From NCBI GenBank assembly GCA_944385475.1, contig CALWXJ010000008.1:17217-81216 (forward strand): 64,000 nucleotides of DNA, given 5' to 3'. The notes beneath the pieces were generated by a model that worked only from the letters and a program-made list of their open reading frames with translations, searched no databases and was not told the DNA's origin. The position numbers were made by a program, and so were the translations under genes. Numbering within the stretch: the stretch's first letter is position 1; the number at the start of each line of letters is the position of its first letter. Positions 33,846 to 42,402 of this stretch are shown piece after piece. The DNA is from an uncultured Oscillospiraceae bacterium. GTDB taxonomy: Bacteria > Bacillota > Clostridia > Oscillospirales > Oscillospiraceae.

Positions 33846-34720
33846 GCGACGATCTCCGCAGGACCTATGGTGCCAAGGTGTACAAGCTGAGCCTCTCCTC
33901 CGGCTGTACCTGCCCCAACCGGGATGGCACCCTGGGCCGCCGGGGGTGTATTTTTTGTGATGGATCCGGGGCCTTTGCCCAGAGGGGCAGCATGGAAGAG
34001 CAGCTTACCGCCGCCCGGCGCCGGGTGGCGGCCAAGGCGGGGGAGGGGGCGAAGTACATCGCCTACTTTCAGTCCTTCACCAATACCTATGGGCCGGTGG
34101 AGCGCCTGGAGAGACTGTACCGGGAGGCGATGGCTCCGGAGGATGTGGTGGCGCTGTCTGTGGCCACCCGGCCGGACTGCCTTCCCCCGGACATGCTGGC
34201 GCTGCTGGAGACGCTAAGCCGCCAAAAGCCGGTGTGGGTGGAATTGGGCCTGCAGACCATCCACAGTGCCTCTGCCGCCTATTTGCGCCGGGGATATGAT
34301 CTGGAGGTCTATGACAGGGCGGTGGAAGCGCTTGGTACCCGGGGAATTGCCGTGGTGGTGCATCAAATCTTGGGGATTCCAGGGGAAACGACTGATATGA
34401 TGGCACAAACTGCCCATTATATTGGACAAAGCGGGGCATGGGGTATCAAATTTCACCTGCTCCATGTGCTGCGGGGCACAGATCTTGCCGCCTTATGGCG
34501 GGCGGGGGAAGTGCCGGTTTTGACGTTGGAGGCGTATATCCAGGCGCTGGAGGCGTGTTTAAGGCACCTGCCCAGGGAGGTGGTGATCCACCGCCTCACC
34601 GGGGATGGGGCCAAGCGGGACCTCCTGGCTCCCCTTTGGAGCGGAGAGAAAAAGAAGGTGCTCAACGCCATCCGTGCCGCCTTTGTTCGGGATGATTTGG
34701 AGCAGGGAAGCGCCCTTTGA
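33827..34720 (+). CDS. Radical SAM protein, TIGR01212/YhcC family
   Basis: 297 aa. The family opening YNRLSDDLRRTYGAKVYKLSLS is present, with cluster cysteines in CTCPNRDGT and CIFC near residues 25-44. The SAM-binding core continues through YFQSFTNTY and VELGLQTIH. Members (E. coli YhcC) are uncharacterised iron-sulfur enzymes. The start at 33827 matches the family N-terminus; an earlier in-frame GTG at 33767 lies inside the previous gene. Confidence 0.85.
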   Translation: MYYNRLSDDLRRTYGAKVYKLSLSSGCTCPNRDGTLGRRGCIFCDGSGAFAQRGSMEEQLTAARRRVAAKAGEGAKYIAYFQSFTNTYGPVERLERLYREAMAPEDVVALSVATRPDCLPPDMLALLETLSRQKPVWVELGLQTIHSASAAYLRRGYDLEVYDRAVEALGTRGIAVVVHQILGIPGETTDMMAQTAHYIGQSGAWGIKFHLLHVLRGTDLAALWRAGEVPVLTLEAYIQALEACLRHLPREVVIHRLTGDGAKRDLLAPLWSGEKKKVLNAIRAAFVRDDLEQGSAL

Positions 34721-34751
34721 AGCCCTGGGGACGTGCCTCCGGTGAGACAGG

Positions 34752-34799
34752 AAAACAGGACGCCGCCGCTGTTTTATGCAGCGGCGGCGTCCTGTTTTA
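34752..34799. terminator. Strong bidirectional terminator
   Basis: AAAACAGGACGCCGCCGCTG and its complement, 20-bp stem with a 7-base loop, between the radical SAM gene and the convergent ligase gene. Confidence 0.93.
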
Positions 34800-34805
34800 G
34801 GGGCA

Positions 34806-36347
34806 TCAAGTGTTGGAGGGGGGATTCTCCCGGGCCTCCGCACGGCAGACCTTTACCCCCGCCAGGGCCATGGCAAAGACGAAGAAGAAAATGCACATCA
34901 CCCGGGGATAGTTCCACAAAAAATCTGCCAGGCCGCAGACCATAGCCCCGCACAGCGAAGCGGCAGCGGCACAGGTGAGGGTACGGGCATCGGAGTCCGT
35001 GGTGGCCACCCGGCGCACAGTGTGGGCTGCCTGCTTGATGTTCCAGAGCATGGAGCCCACGAAGGACGAAATCCCCAGGAGCCCCGCCTGGACCCAGACT
35101 TCCAGATAGAAGCTGTGAGAATGGACGAAGGGGGCCTTGTCGTGGTAGAGGTTAAAGTCCCGGATGAAAGACTGGGTAGCGGCGGTGCCTAAACCGGCGC
35201 CGGAAACAGGGGACTTGCGGATGACCTCCAGCGCCGCTTGCCACAGGGTCATGCGGCTGGCAGAAGAGGAGTCGGCGGTGTTGGTGATGGTGAGGATGCG
35301 GTTCCAGATGGTCTGGGGCAGGAAGGGGATACAAAGGCAGCAAAGCACAAAGAACCCGGGGATGAGCCGGGGCTTCCACAAGAACACCAGCACCACCATA
35401 GCGCAGGCCATACCCACCCAGCTGGCCCGGGAATAGGTCATCCCCAGGGCAGCGGCGCCGATGGCGCAGGTGCCCAGGCACAGGAGCTTCGTATACCAGT
35501 GGCGGCTGATCCACACCAGCGCCAAGACCAGGGGCAAGAGTATGATCAGCACCTGGGCAAAGGTGTTGGGATTGTCAAAAATGGAGTAGACACGCCCGGG
35601 CATACCGGCGTTGACGGTGAGATCCACATAGGACTCATTGACCTCGATGCCCTGCAGGCGCTGCAAGATGCCATAGCTGCCGGAGACGGCCACGCATACC
35701 GCGCCGCCGGCGGCCAGGCGCTTGAGATCGTCACTGTTGCGCACGGCGCTGAGGGTCACCACCACGCAAAGGGCGGCGGAGATATGGTAGATCAAAAAAC
35801 GGAAGGAGAGGGAGGGGCTGTAGGAGAAGATCACCGCCAAAAACATGGAGGCAAACAGCACCACGGGATAGAACCCGATGCCCTCCATATCCAGACGCCG
35901 CCCGCTGGCCATGGCCCCGGCGTAAAACAGCACCAGCAAAAAGGCAAAAGCCATCAGACTGTATGCGTTGTTCCAGCGGGAGAAGGGGATGCACCACAAG
36001 GCCATGATCAGCCATGACTGGGCGATGGCAGTCTCATCCCCCATGGCAAAGGCCAGACGGGCAAAGACGCTTTGGCCGAAGGTAGGCTGCAAAAAGAGAT
36101 ATAGCCGGCGCAGGATGAGCCCCGGCAGATTCACCACCCAACCTAAAAGGCGGCAGGAGACGCTCTCCGGCCAGGCCCGGGCCACCACCCCTTGGCGGCA
36201 CAGGGGCCGCAGGATCCGGCTTTCATCCACCTGGCGGGTACACCAGCGCCCCAGACGGCACAGCAGCCGGTGAAGGGCGCTGGCCTCATAGAGGTCCCAA
36301 AGGGAGCAGAGCAGGGCGTATAGGCAGCTTTCTTTCCATAAAGTCAT
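34806..36347 (-). CDS. O-antigen ligase/polymerase-family membrane protein
   Basis: 513 aa with about 10-12 membrane helices and a Wzy_C-type region: TYSRASWVGM near residue 310, followed by a long external loop with GAGLGTAATQ and FVHSHSFYLEVW. Such proteins polymerise or attach surface glycans. The first 140 residues are rich in Cys, Arg and Leu and are not typical. It lies 11 bp after a glycosyltransferase gene, so the two probably form a unit for surface polysaccharide. Start 36347 is the most likely; the site upstream (GAGGAAT) is modest. Confidence 0.82.
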   Translation of the reverse strand: MTLWKESCLYALLCSLWDLYEASALHRLLCRLGRWCTRQVDESRILRPLCRQGVVARAWPESVSCRLLGWVVNLPGLILRRLYLFLQPTFGQSVFARLAFAMGDETAIAQSWLIMALWCIPFSRWNNAYSLMAFAFLLVLFYAGAMASGRRLDMEGIGFYPVVLFASMFLAVIFSYSPSLSFRFLIYHISAALCVVVTLSAVRNSDDLKRLAAGGAVCVAVSGSYGILQRLQGIEVNESYVDLTVNAGMPGRVYSIFDNPNTFAQVLIILLPLVLALVWISRHWYTKLLCLGTCAIGAAALGMTYSRASWVGMACAMVVLVFLWKPRLIPGFFVLCCLCIPFLPQTIWNRILTITNTADSSSASRMTLWQAALEVIRKSPVSGAGLGTAATQSFIRDFNLYHDKAPFVHSHSFYLEVWVQAGLLGISSFVGSMLWNIKQAAHTVRRVATTDSDARTLTCAAAASLCGAMVCGLADFLWNYPRVMCIFFFVFAMALAGVKVCRAEARENPPSNT

Positions 36348-36358
36348 GGCGGGATTCC

Positions 36359-37366
36359 TCACAGATGATTTTTCAAACGATACAGCAGGGTCAAAAGAGT
36401 AAAATGCCCTCCCCGGATCAGCGCTGCCACCAGCTGTTTGCGCCGGCCAAGGCCCGCGGGGCGCAGAGAGCGGATAGCCCGGGCCATCTCCGGCCGGGCG
36501 CACAGGGCACGGATGGCCTCTTTGCGCTGAACCATGGTCTTGGGGCTGCCGGGGGCAAATTCGTTGCCCACGGCGATCAAAAGCCCTGCCCAATTGCTGT
36601 TGTCCCGCCATGTGGGGCACAGCCCCTCCAAATCAAAGCGCCGGGCCAAACACTCCTTGCGCTCCATATAGCGGGCAAAGACCCGGTTCAGATCCGGCAT
36701 AAACCGATGGGTGGCGGAGGTGGGGTTGAGAAGGTAGCGGTAGAGGGGCTCCTCCGTTACCGCCAGGCACTGGGCACGGCAGAAATACTCCAGAAGAAAG
36801 AGCTCGTCTTCCAGATAGGCCCCCTCAAAGCGCATCCCCTCCAGCAGCTCGGCAGAGAAGAGATAGCGCCAGATAAAGCCGTTGAAAACCGGCTGGGCCA
36901 GGCGCTGGCCCAAAAGAGGGACGACGATGCGCTCTTTGATGGCAGCACTGTGATAGACGCCCTGAGGCAGCAGCAGCTCTTGGGAAGCAGACCCCTCCGG
37001 CGTCACATTGAAGTGGGCGCAGCCCGCCGTGTCGGCTCCGTGGGTCTTTCGCAGCTGCCACAGGATCTCCAGGGCACGGGGCTCCAGAGCGTCATCGGCG
37101 TCCAAAAAGGCAACAGCCCCGGCACGGATGTGGGAGAGCCCCGTATTTCGGGCGGCGCTGACGCCGCCGTTTTTTTGGTGAAAGACCCGGATACGCCGGT
37201 CGGCGGCGGCGAAGCGGTCGCACAGGGCGGGGGAGCCATCCGTGCTGCCGTCATCGACCAACAATAGTTCCCAGTCGGAAAATGTCTGGGCGCGGACGCT
37301 GTCCACACAGGCCTCCAGCAGGGCTTGGGCCTGGTAGACCGGAACGATCACAGAAATCAGGGGCAT
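36359..37366 (-). CDS. Family 2 glycosyltransferase
   Basis: 335-aa GT-A enzyme. The N-terminal nucleotide-sugar fold shows ISVIVPVYQAQALLE, the SWELLLVDDGSTDGS donor site and FLDADDAL (DxD-like) near residue 95. The C-terminal 130 residues are variable and basic. It lies directly before the ligase gene and probably builds the same surface glycan. Donor and acceptor are unknown. Confidence 0.9.
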   Translation of the reverse strand: MPLISVIVPVYQAQALLEACVDSVRAQTFSDWELLLVDDGSTDGSPALCDRFAAADRRIRVFHQKNGGVSAARNTGLSHIRAGAVAFLDADDALEPRALEILWQLRKTHGADTAGCAHFNVTPEGSASQELLLPQGVYHSAAIKERIVVPLLGQRLAQPVFNGFIWRYLFSAELLEGMRFEGAYLEDELFLLEYFCRAQCLAVTEEPLYRYLLNPTSATHRFMPDLNRVFARYMERKECLARRFDLEGLCPTWRDNSNWAGLLIAVGNEFAPGSPKTMVQRKEAIRALCARPEMARAIRSLRPAGLGRRKQLVAALIRGGHFTLLTLLYRLKNHL

Positions 37367-37399
37367 GGAACCTCTCCTTTTGCGCGCAGGGCGCGGGTG

Positions 37400-38269
37400 T
37401 CATGATTGGCCAATCCGGGCTTGGCGGGTATCACTGAGGGAGTACATCACAACGCCGCCCAAAATCACGGCGCCGCCCAACACAGTGGCCAGAGAGGGGA
37501 CCTCCTGCAGGAAGAGAATGCCCCAGACGCTGGCAAACACCGGCTCTAAAAATTTGACGGTGGAGATGTAGGAGGCCTTTTCATACTTCAGTCCCCAACT
37601 GAAGACGCTGTGGCCCAGCAGGGTACAAAATACCGCCAGCCCCAGGCCCGCCGCAAGGTTCTCCCCGCCCCAGCCGGTAAGGGAGACCCCTGTGACCAGG
37701 GCGATGAGCACCGTGGTGAGGCAGCCGGCGGCATAGACCAGGGCGGTATAGACCGTGGTGGACAGGGAAGTGCGCACCAAGCGGCCGATGACCGTGTATA
37801 CCGCCATAAAGGCGGCGCCTGCCAAAGCGATGAGGTTGCCGATGAAGCTGCCGCCAAAGCCACCGGACAGGGCTACCACCACGCTGCCCACGAAGGACAA
37901 AAGGATGCCCCCCAGACCCAGGCGGCCCGGCAGTTCTCCCCGGAGGAGGAACATGGCGATGCACACCCAAAAGACCTCCGTGTCCACCAGTACCACGGCA
38001 GAGGCGATGGAGGTATATTCCAAAGCGGTAAAATAGGCAAAAAAATGCAGCCCCAAAAACGCACCGGATACCAGGCACAGCAAAAGCTGCCGCCAGGGCA
38101 GGCTTTTGAGCTCCTGCCGATGAAAGAGCAGGGCCCAGGGCACCAGAATAAGGGAGGCAAAGGCCATGCGGTATACCACCAGAACCAAACTGGGGGCAGT
38201 GGACCAGCGGGCCAGCAGGGCGGATACCGACACGCCCATAACACCCAAAATAATGATGAATTTTTTCGT
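37400..38269 (-). CDS. EamA/DMT-family transporter, start codon apparently ACG
   Basis: About 289 aa with ten membrane helices in two EamA repeats, a drug/metabolite transporter of unknown substrate. The family usually begins M-KKF-hydrophobic. Here a GGAGG site at 38277-38281 is followed 7 bp later by ACG (38267-38269), then AAA AAA TTC ATC ATT ATT, exactly that N-terminus. The first standard starts, TTG at 38248 and ATG at 38239, have no ribosome site and would cut into helix 1. Either ACG is used, or the start was mutated, or there is a sequence error. Confidence 0.8.
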   Translation of the reverse strand, partial: TKKFIIILGVMGVSVSALLARWSTAPSLVLVVYRMAFASLILVPWALLFHRQELKSLPWRQLLLCLVSGAFLGLHFFAYFTALEYTSIASAVVLVDTEVFWVCIAMFLLRGELPGRLGLGGILLSFVGSVVVALSGGFGGSFIGNLIALAGAAFMAVYTVIGRLVRTSLSTTVYTALVYAAGCLTTVLIALVTGVSLTGWGGENLAAGLGLAVFCTLLGHSVFSWGLKYEKASYISTVKFLEPVFASVWGILFLQEVPSLATVLGGAVILGGVVMYSLSDTRQARIGQS

Positions 38270-38375
38270 TGCGCTTCCTCCAAACTGTCCCCGAGGGAAT
38301 TTTTAAAAAGAAAATCAGAGAGTCATATTATAGCACTGACTCAAAAAAATGTCCATACAGGAAAGAATTGGGCAG

Positions 38376-38411
38376 AAAAAGGCCGCCCGGCTGAAAGAGA
38401 GCCGGGCGGCG
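38376..38411 (-). terminator. Terminator of the 63-aa gene
   Basis: On the minus strand GCCGCCCGGCT pairs with AGCCGGGCGGC around a 7-base loop, followed by CTTTTTC. Confidence 0.85.
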
Positions 38412-38415
38412 TGGG

Positions 38416-38607
38416 TCAGCGGATATAGCCGGCGCTGCGCAGATGGGCCACGTGGGACTCCAGCTGTGAGAGGTTGGTGATGCCGGAACCCTCTTCAAAG
38501 ATCATGCACTGTGCTCTGGGGTCCAGCATTTGAAAGTAATGCGCTGCTGCGGCGTCTTCCTGCAAAAGATCCATCAAGGAAAGATAATCGGTAAGTTTAT
38601 AGGCCAT
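38416..38607 (-). CDS. Small protein of unknown function
   Basis: 63 aa, acidic and probably helical (YLSLMDLLQEDAAAAHYFQML), with no membrane segment or known motif. The ATG at 38607 follows GGAGGTG by 6 bp, and a terminator follows the stop, so it looks like a genuine gene. It lies downstream of metK, separated by the metK terminator. Confidence 0.6.
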   Translation of the reverse strand: MAYKLTDYLSLMDLLQEDAAAAHYFQMLDPRAQCMIFEEGSGITNLSQLESHVAHLRSAGYIR

Positions 38608-38679
38608 GTCCTTCACCTCCGCCCATAGTCTGCCCGAAACGGGCGGGATCTCTCTGGCGAGTTTCCGGCGGAACTGGCA

Positions 38680-38712
38680 AAACAAGCCGCACGCCCAAGA
38701 GCGTGCGGCTTG
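38680..38712 (-). terminator. Terminator of metK
   Basis: AAGCCGCACGC and GCGTGCGGCTT form an 11-bp stem; on the minus strand TTGTTTTG follows. Confidence 0.8.
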
Positions 38713-38733
38713 AAAAATATGGCATGAAAAAAA

Positions 38734-39927
38734 TTATGCTTGCTCAGACAAGGCGGCCTTCAAAGCCTCGGTGCGGTCGGTGTCCTCCCAGCGCACCCCC
38801 AGATCCTCCCGGCCCATGTGGCCGTATGCGGACAGCTGGCGATAAATGGGCCGGCGCAGGTCCAGATCCCGGATAATGGCGGTGGGACGCAGGTCAAACA
38901 CCTTGCGCACAGCCTCCTCCAGCCGGTCATCCCCCACGGTGCCGGTGGAGAAGGTGTCTACGAAGATGCTGATGGGCTGGGCCACGCCGATGGCGTAAGA
39001 GAGCTGCACCTCACAGCGGCGGGCCAGACCGGCGGCCACGATGTTTTTTGCCACATACCGGGCGGCATAGGCGCCGCTGCGGTCCACCTTGGTGGGGTCC
39101 TTGCCGGAGAAGCATCCGCCGCCGTGGGGGGCGCTGCCGCCATAGGTATCCACGATGATCTTGCGCCCGGTGAGGCCGGAGTCCCCCTGGGGGCCGCCGA
39201 TGACGAAGCGGCCAGTGGGGTTGATGTAGATTTTGGTGTGCTGGTCCAGCAGCCCTGCGGGAATGGAGGGGTGGATCACAAGGTCGATCATGTCCTGACG
39301 GATCTGGTCCAGGGTCACCTCAGGGCTGTGCTGGGTGGAGAGGACCACGGTGTCCACCCGGACGGGGCGGTCATTTTCGTCATACTCCACAGTGACCTGG
39401 GTCTTGCCGTCGGGACGCAGGTAGTTTACCAGCCCCGCCTTGCGCACCAGGGCAAGGCGCTTGGCCATGCGATGGGCCAGGGAGATGGGCAGGGGCATCA
39501 GTTCCGGCGTCTCGTCACAGGCGTAGCCGAACATCATCCCCTGGTCCCCGGCGCCGTTTTGCAGCTCCGCGTCTTCATCGTTCCGGACCTCCAGCGCCCG
39601 GTCCACCCCCAGGGCGATGTCGCTGGACTGTTCGTCAATATTGGTGATAATGCCGCAGGTGTCGCAGTCAAAGCCGTACTTGGCGCGGTCATAACCGATC
39701 TCCCGGATCACCTCCCGGGTGATCTTGGGGATATCCGCATAGCCCTTGGTGGTGATCTCCCCCATGATGTGGATCAGACCCGTGGAGGCAGTGGTCTCGC
39801 AGGCCACGCGGCTCATGGGGTCCTGGGCCAGCAGGGCGTCCAAAATGGCATCGGAGATCTGGTCACAGATCTTGTCGGGGTGGCCTTCCGTCACCGATTC
39901 AGAAGTGAAAAAATAATGTCTTGCCAT
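38734..39927 (-). CDS. metK: S-adenosylmethionine synthetase
   Basis: Makes SAM from methionine and ATP in the cytosol as a tetramer. The 397 aa fit the family. Motifs are [12 protein letters not shown] near the N-terminus, the hexapeptide-like [16 protein letters not shown] (Cys where many have Ala) and DTGSCG-type metal ligands represented by DCDTCGI. The start at 39927 has AGGAG 8 bp upstream. It is controlled by a SAM-I riboswitch in its leader. Confidence 0.97.
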   Translation of the reverse strand: MARHYFFTSESVTEGHPDKICDQISDAILDALLAQDPMSRVACETTASTGLIHIMGEITTKGYADIPKITREVIREIGYDRAKYGFDCDTCGIITNIDEQSSDIALGVDRALEVRNDEDAELQNGAGDQGMMFGYACDETPELMPLPISLAHRMAKRLALVRKAGLVNYLRPDGKTQVTVEYDENDRPVRVDTVVLSTQHSPEVTLDQIRQDMIDLVIHPSIPAGLLDQHTKIYINPTGRFVIGGPQGDSGLTGRKIIVDTYGGSAPHGGGCFSGKDPTKVDRSGAYAARYVAKNIVAAGLARRCEVQLSYAIGVAQPISIFVDTFSTGTVGDDRLEEAVRKVFDLRPTAIIRDLDLRRPIYRQLSAYGHMGREDLGVRWEDTDRTEALKAALSEQA

Positions 39928-39974
39928 GGCAATGCTCCTTTTTGTCCCTCTCAGGCGAAGCTGCCTTCTCCGCA

Positions 39975-40007
39975 TAAAAAATACGCGTTTCGACGGACGA
40001 AACGCGC
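39975..40007 (-). terminator. Riboswitch-controlled terminator before metK
   Basis: On the minus strand CGCGTTTCG and CGAAACGCG pair around a short loop, followed by TATTTTTT. It lies 24 bp after the SAM-I aptamer and before the metK ribosome site, so SAM binding should stop transcription here. Confidence 0.88.
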
Positions 40008-40030
40008 AGGAAAATCAGCTCTTGCTCGCT

Positions 40031-40121
40031 CCTCATCTGCCGCTCTACGCCGGAATTGGCACCTTACAATGCAGGTTGCCGTGGGTTCATCGGGCCGTTC
40101 CCTCCGCCACTCTTGATAAGG
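40031..40121 (-). promoter_or_regulatory. SAM-I (S-box) riboswitch aptamer upstream of metK
   Basis: Minus-strand leader with the conserved SAM-I elements in order: CTTATCAAGAG, GGAGGGA, CCCGATGAA-like turn, CGGCAACC, AAGGTGCCAA and the closing GATGAGG. P1 pairs CCTTATC (40115-40121) with GATGAGG (40031-40037). High SAM is expected to lower metK expression through the terminator at 39975. Confidence 0.95.
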
Positions 40122-40145
40122 GACGTGATTGAATTTGTACCGTTT

Positions 40146-40173
40146 ATTGTAACACATCCTGCGGATTTGTCAA
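40146..40173 (-). promoter_or_regulatory. Sigma-A promoter of metK
   Basis: On the minus strand TTGACA (40168-40173) and TACAAT (40146-40151), spacer 16 bp. Transcription would begin about 20 bp before the SAM-I aptamer. Confidence 0.82.
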
Positions 40174-40242
40174 GGCGGGAAATGAGCGGTTTCTTTTTAT
40201 ATCTGCACCGATGGGCGTTAACTCCGCCGGTTTCACCATACG

Positions 40243-40270
40243 TTGACTGAAGTAAAAAATATGATAAAAT
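40243..40270 (+). promoter_or_regulatory. Sigma-A-type promoter of the 57-aa gene
   Basis: TTGACT at 40243 and TAAAAT at 40265, spacer 16 bp, in an AT-rich stretch. Confidence 0.55.
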
Positions 40271-40309
40271 TAAGTGATAGATAAGATGTGGACAAAGGGT
40301 GATTTAAAC

Positions 40310-40483
40310 ATGAAGCATTTTGGTCGTTTAATCTTGTTAATTGCTGCATTGGGCATCGGCGGTGGATTGGGAACATTGCTTCTTCCTGGTTTTGAGGCCG
40401 CTAAAATGATGGCGTTTTTCGTGATATGTGGTGTGATAGGCCAAGCTTTTTATCAAATTGACCATAAGATTTTCAAGAAGTGA
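40310..40483 (+). CDS. Small membrane protein of unknown function
   Basis: 57 aa with two hydrophobic segments, at about 5-25 (LILLIAALGIGGGLGTLLL) and 34-50, and a basic tail (HKIFKK). AAAGGGTGA precedes the ATG. Codon use and base composition are clearly more AT-rich than the surrounding genes, which may mean transfer or weak selection. Some in-frame starts exist 8-12 codons upstream. Confidence 0.55.
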   Translation: MKHFGRLILLIAALGIGGGLGTLLLPGFEAAKMMAFFVICGVIGQAFYQIDHKIFKK

Positions 40484-40689
40484 ATTGTCAAGGTTCCGCG
40501 AGAAGTGTCTTCCTTCGTGAAAATGATAAAGGGAGGCTGCTTACACCCCAAATCAGTCCAAAGGGTAATCGGGAGAAGCGAGCATCTCTCTGAGATGAGG
40601 GGGCTTCTTAAAAGGCCTGGGCAAAATTCCCCCAGAGAAAGGGGGCATATGATGGCGGATCTTCACTTCCCGCTGTGTCCACTGGAAAA
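40484..40689. other. Non-coding gap with two small hairpins
   Basis: No supportable gene. Two hairpins are visible: CATCTC/GAGATG nested in GAAGC/GCTTC at about 40573-40609, without a T-run, and CCCCC/GGGGG at about 40629-40646. It may be remnant sequence or an untranslated region. Confidence 0.4.
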
Positions 40690-40721
40690 GAACCGCCGCC
40701 GGGACTCCGGCGGCGGTTTTT
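40690..40721. terminator. Terminator at the end of rimM-trmD
   Basis: AACCGCCGCCGG-GACT-CCGGCGGCGGTTTTT. It overlaps the trmD stop codon and can act in both directions. Confidence 0.85.
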
Positions 40722-41532
40722 AAGACAGCTCTGCCTGGGCCGCCCCGGGGGAGGGCTCTGCCTCCTGGGGCGCCTGCTGGGCGGCCAGCTCCGCCCGGGC
40801 TTCTGCCAGGATCCGGCGCTGGGCCTTGGTGGTGAGCTGGCTCTCGTCAAACTGGGCAAAGAGATCCGGGCGGCGGAGCATGGTGCGCTTATAGCTCTCT
40901 TTTTTGCGCCAGGCGGCCACTTTTGCGTGGTCACCGGAGAGCAGCACCTCCGGCACGGCCCGGTCATGCCATACTGCCGGGCGGGAATACTGGGGGTACT
41001 CCAAAAGGCCGTTCCAGTGGGATTCCTCCTCAAAGCACTCGGGGTCCGGCAGTACGCCGGGCACCATGCGGCACACGGCGTCCGCCACCGCCATGGCGGG
41101 GATCTCCCCTCCGGTGAGGACAAAGTCCCCCATGGAGATCTCCTCATCCACGCACGCGTCGATAAACCGCTGGTCGATCCCCTCATAGTGGCCGCACACC
41201 AGGATCAGATGGTCGTAGTTCTCTTTCAGCTCCCGGGCCACAGACTGGGTAAAGGTGCGCCCGCAGGGAGAGAGGAAGATGGTGCGGCCCGGTCCATAGG
41301 TGGACACCACATGCTCCCAGCAGCGATACAGGGGGTCCGCCTGCATCACGGCGCCTCGCCCGCCTCCGTAGGGGTAATCGTCCACCTGCATCTGCTTATT
41401 GGTGGTGTATGCCCGGATCTGGTGGCTGCGGATGGCGATATAGCCCCGCTGCTGGGCCCTGCCCAGGATACTCACTCCCATCATGGCGTCCACTGCCTCC
41501 GGGAAAAGGGTCATGATATCAATGTTCATCAT
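40720..41532 (-). CDS. trmD: tRNA (guanine37-N1)-methyltransferase
   Basis: Knotted SPOUT enzyme that methylates G37 of tRNAs with a G36, preventing frameshifts. About 270 aa. Conserved sequences are MNIDIMTLFPE, YPYGGGRGAVM, VCGHYEGIDQRF and the SAM-knot stretch DFVLTGGEIPAM. The last 23 residues (AAQQAPQEAEPSPGAAQAE) are a low-complexity extension. Start is 41532 or 41529 after GGAGGGG. It overlaps rimM by 14 bp. Confidence 0.96.
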   Translation of the reverse strand: MMNIDIMTLFPEAVDAMMGVSILGRAQQRGYIAIRSHQIRAYTTNKQMQVDDYPYGGGRGAVMQADPLYRCWEHVVSTYGPGRTIFLSPCGRTFTQSVARELKENYDHLILVCGHYEGIDQRFIDACVDEEISMGDFVLTGGEIPAMAVADAVCRMVPGVLPDPECFEEESHWNGLLEYPQYSRPAVWHDRAVPEVLLSGDHAKVAAWRKKESYKRTMLRRPDLFAQFDESQLTTKAQRRILAEARAELAAQQAPQEAEPSPGAAQAELS

Positions 41533-42025
41533 TGGCCATCCCCTCCAGAATCCGGACGTCCATGCACCCGGCGTCAAGATCCACCGACTGGATAAAAACC
41601 TCCGGCACAGCGGGGATGAGATAGGTCCGCTCCCCCCGGACGGTATACACCTTGTGGGCGGGATAGTCCTCTACCTTTACCACCTGCCCCAGGCACCTGC
41701 CGCTGCCGGCATCGTAGACGTCAAGCCCCATCAGCTCGTCATCAAAATACTGGCCCTGGGGAAGGGGGGCATCCTCCCGGCGGATGAAGAGCTCCCGTCC
41801 CTTATAGGAAAGGGCGGCGTTCATATCCTCCACCCCTGGAAATTTCATCAGGACCATGCTTTTGTGGACATGGTTGGCAGTGGGCTGCAGGGCTTGTCCG
41901 TCCATATAGAAGGTGGAGAACCGGGTCAAAAAGGCGGGGGCCACGTTCCTGGGCTGAACCCGGACCTCGCCCCGGATGCCGTGGGCATTTACCACCCGGC
42001 CCACGCAGATAAACTCCTGTTTCAT
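41519..42025 (-). CDS. rimM: Ribosome maturation factor RimM
   Basis: 168-aa factor for 30S head assembly that binds S19. N-terminal RimM barrel begins with VGRVVNAHGIRGEVRV, and a PRC-barrel follows at about 95-165 (GRELFIRREDA, then a final HTEIFIQSVD-like VPEVFIQSVDLD). AGGAGGGG lies upstream of the ATG. It is translationally coupled to trmD. rpsP and khpA, its usual upstream neighbours, lie 1.8 kb away behind an opposing gene. Confidence 0.94.
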   Translation of the reverse strand: MKQEFICVGRVVNAHGIRGEVRVQPRNVAPAFLTRFSTFYMDGQALQPTANHVHKSMVLMKFPGVEDMNAALSYKGRELFIRREDAPLPQGQYFDDELMGLDVYDAGSGRCLGQVVKVEDYPAHKVYTVRGERTYLIPAVPEVFIQSVDLDAGCMDVRILEGMANDEH

Positions 42026-42140
42026 AGGCTGTCCCCTCCTGGAGATTTTTTTGCTTTCAATCCTTTATTATAGCTCCGGCACTTCCAAAAGGCAATGAAA
42101 ACAACTTCCGAGAAAGGACAGGAGAAATTTTCCGGAGTTC

Positions 42141-42169
42141 TTGACAGCGGGGGAGGCATCTGGTATTGT
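42141..42169 (+). promoter_or_regulatory. Sigma-A promoter of the riboswitch-permease unit
   Basis: TTGACA at 42141 and TATTGT at 42164, spacer 17 bp, directly before the yybP-ykoY-type leader. Confidence 0.8.
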
Positions 42170-42173
42170 ATAG

Positions 42174-42294
42174 CGTAAAGAGGGAGTAGCTTGCGCCCCT
42201 GCAGGGCGTCGTGTGATTCGCCACCCCGGCCTTATGGCCCGGATCATATGCCAAGAAGCGAGACTTTTGCCCGGGCGGCAAAGGCCTCGCTTTT
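42174..42294 (+). promoter_or_regulatory. yybP-ykoY (Mn2+) riboswitch with overlapping terminator
   Basis: The leader contains the two signature segments of this class: AGGGAGTAGC at 42181-42190 and AAGCGAGACTTTTGCC from 42257. They lie on either side of a GC-rich multi-arm region. GTAAAG (42175-42180) pairs with CTTTTGC to close P1. The 3' segment GCGAGACTTTTGCC can instead pair with GGCAAAGGCCTCGC (42277-42290), followed by TTTT, forming a terminator. The two folds exclude each other, so ligand should turn the gene on. The class senses Mn2+ in Bacillus, Lactococcus and E. coli. Confidence 0.85.
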
Positions 42295-42402
42295 GTGCGC
42301 CTTGATCCAGGGCGCCGCGGTATTTGGGCCAAGTCACAAAACTTTGGAGGAAATGCCGGGCGCACGAATTTGCTGTGGCAAAAAAATAGGAGGAATTGAC
42401 CC

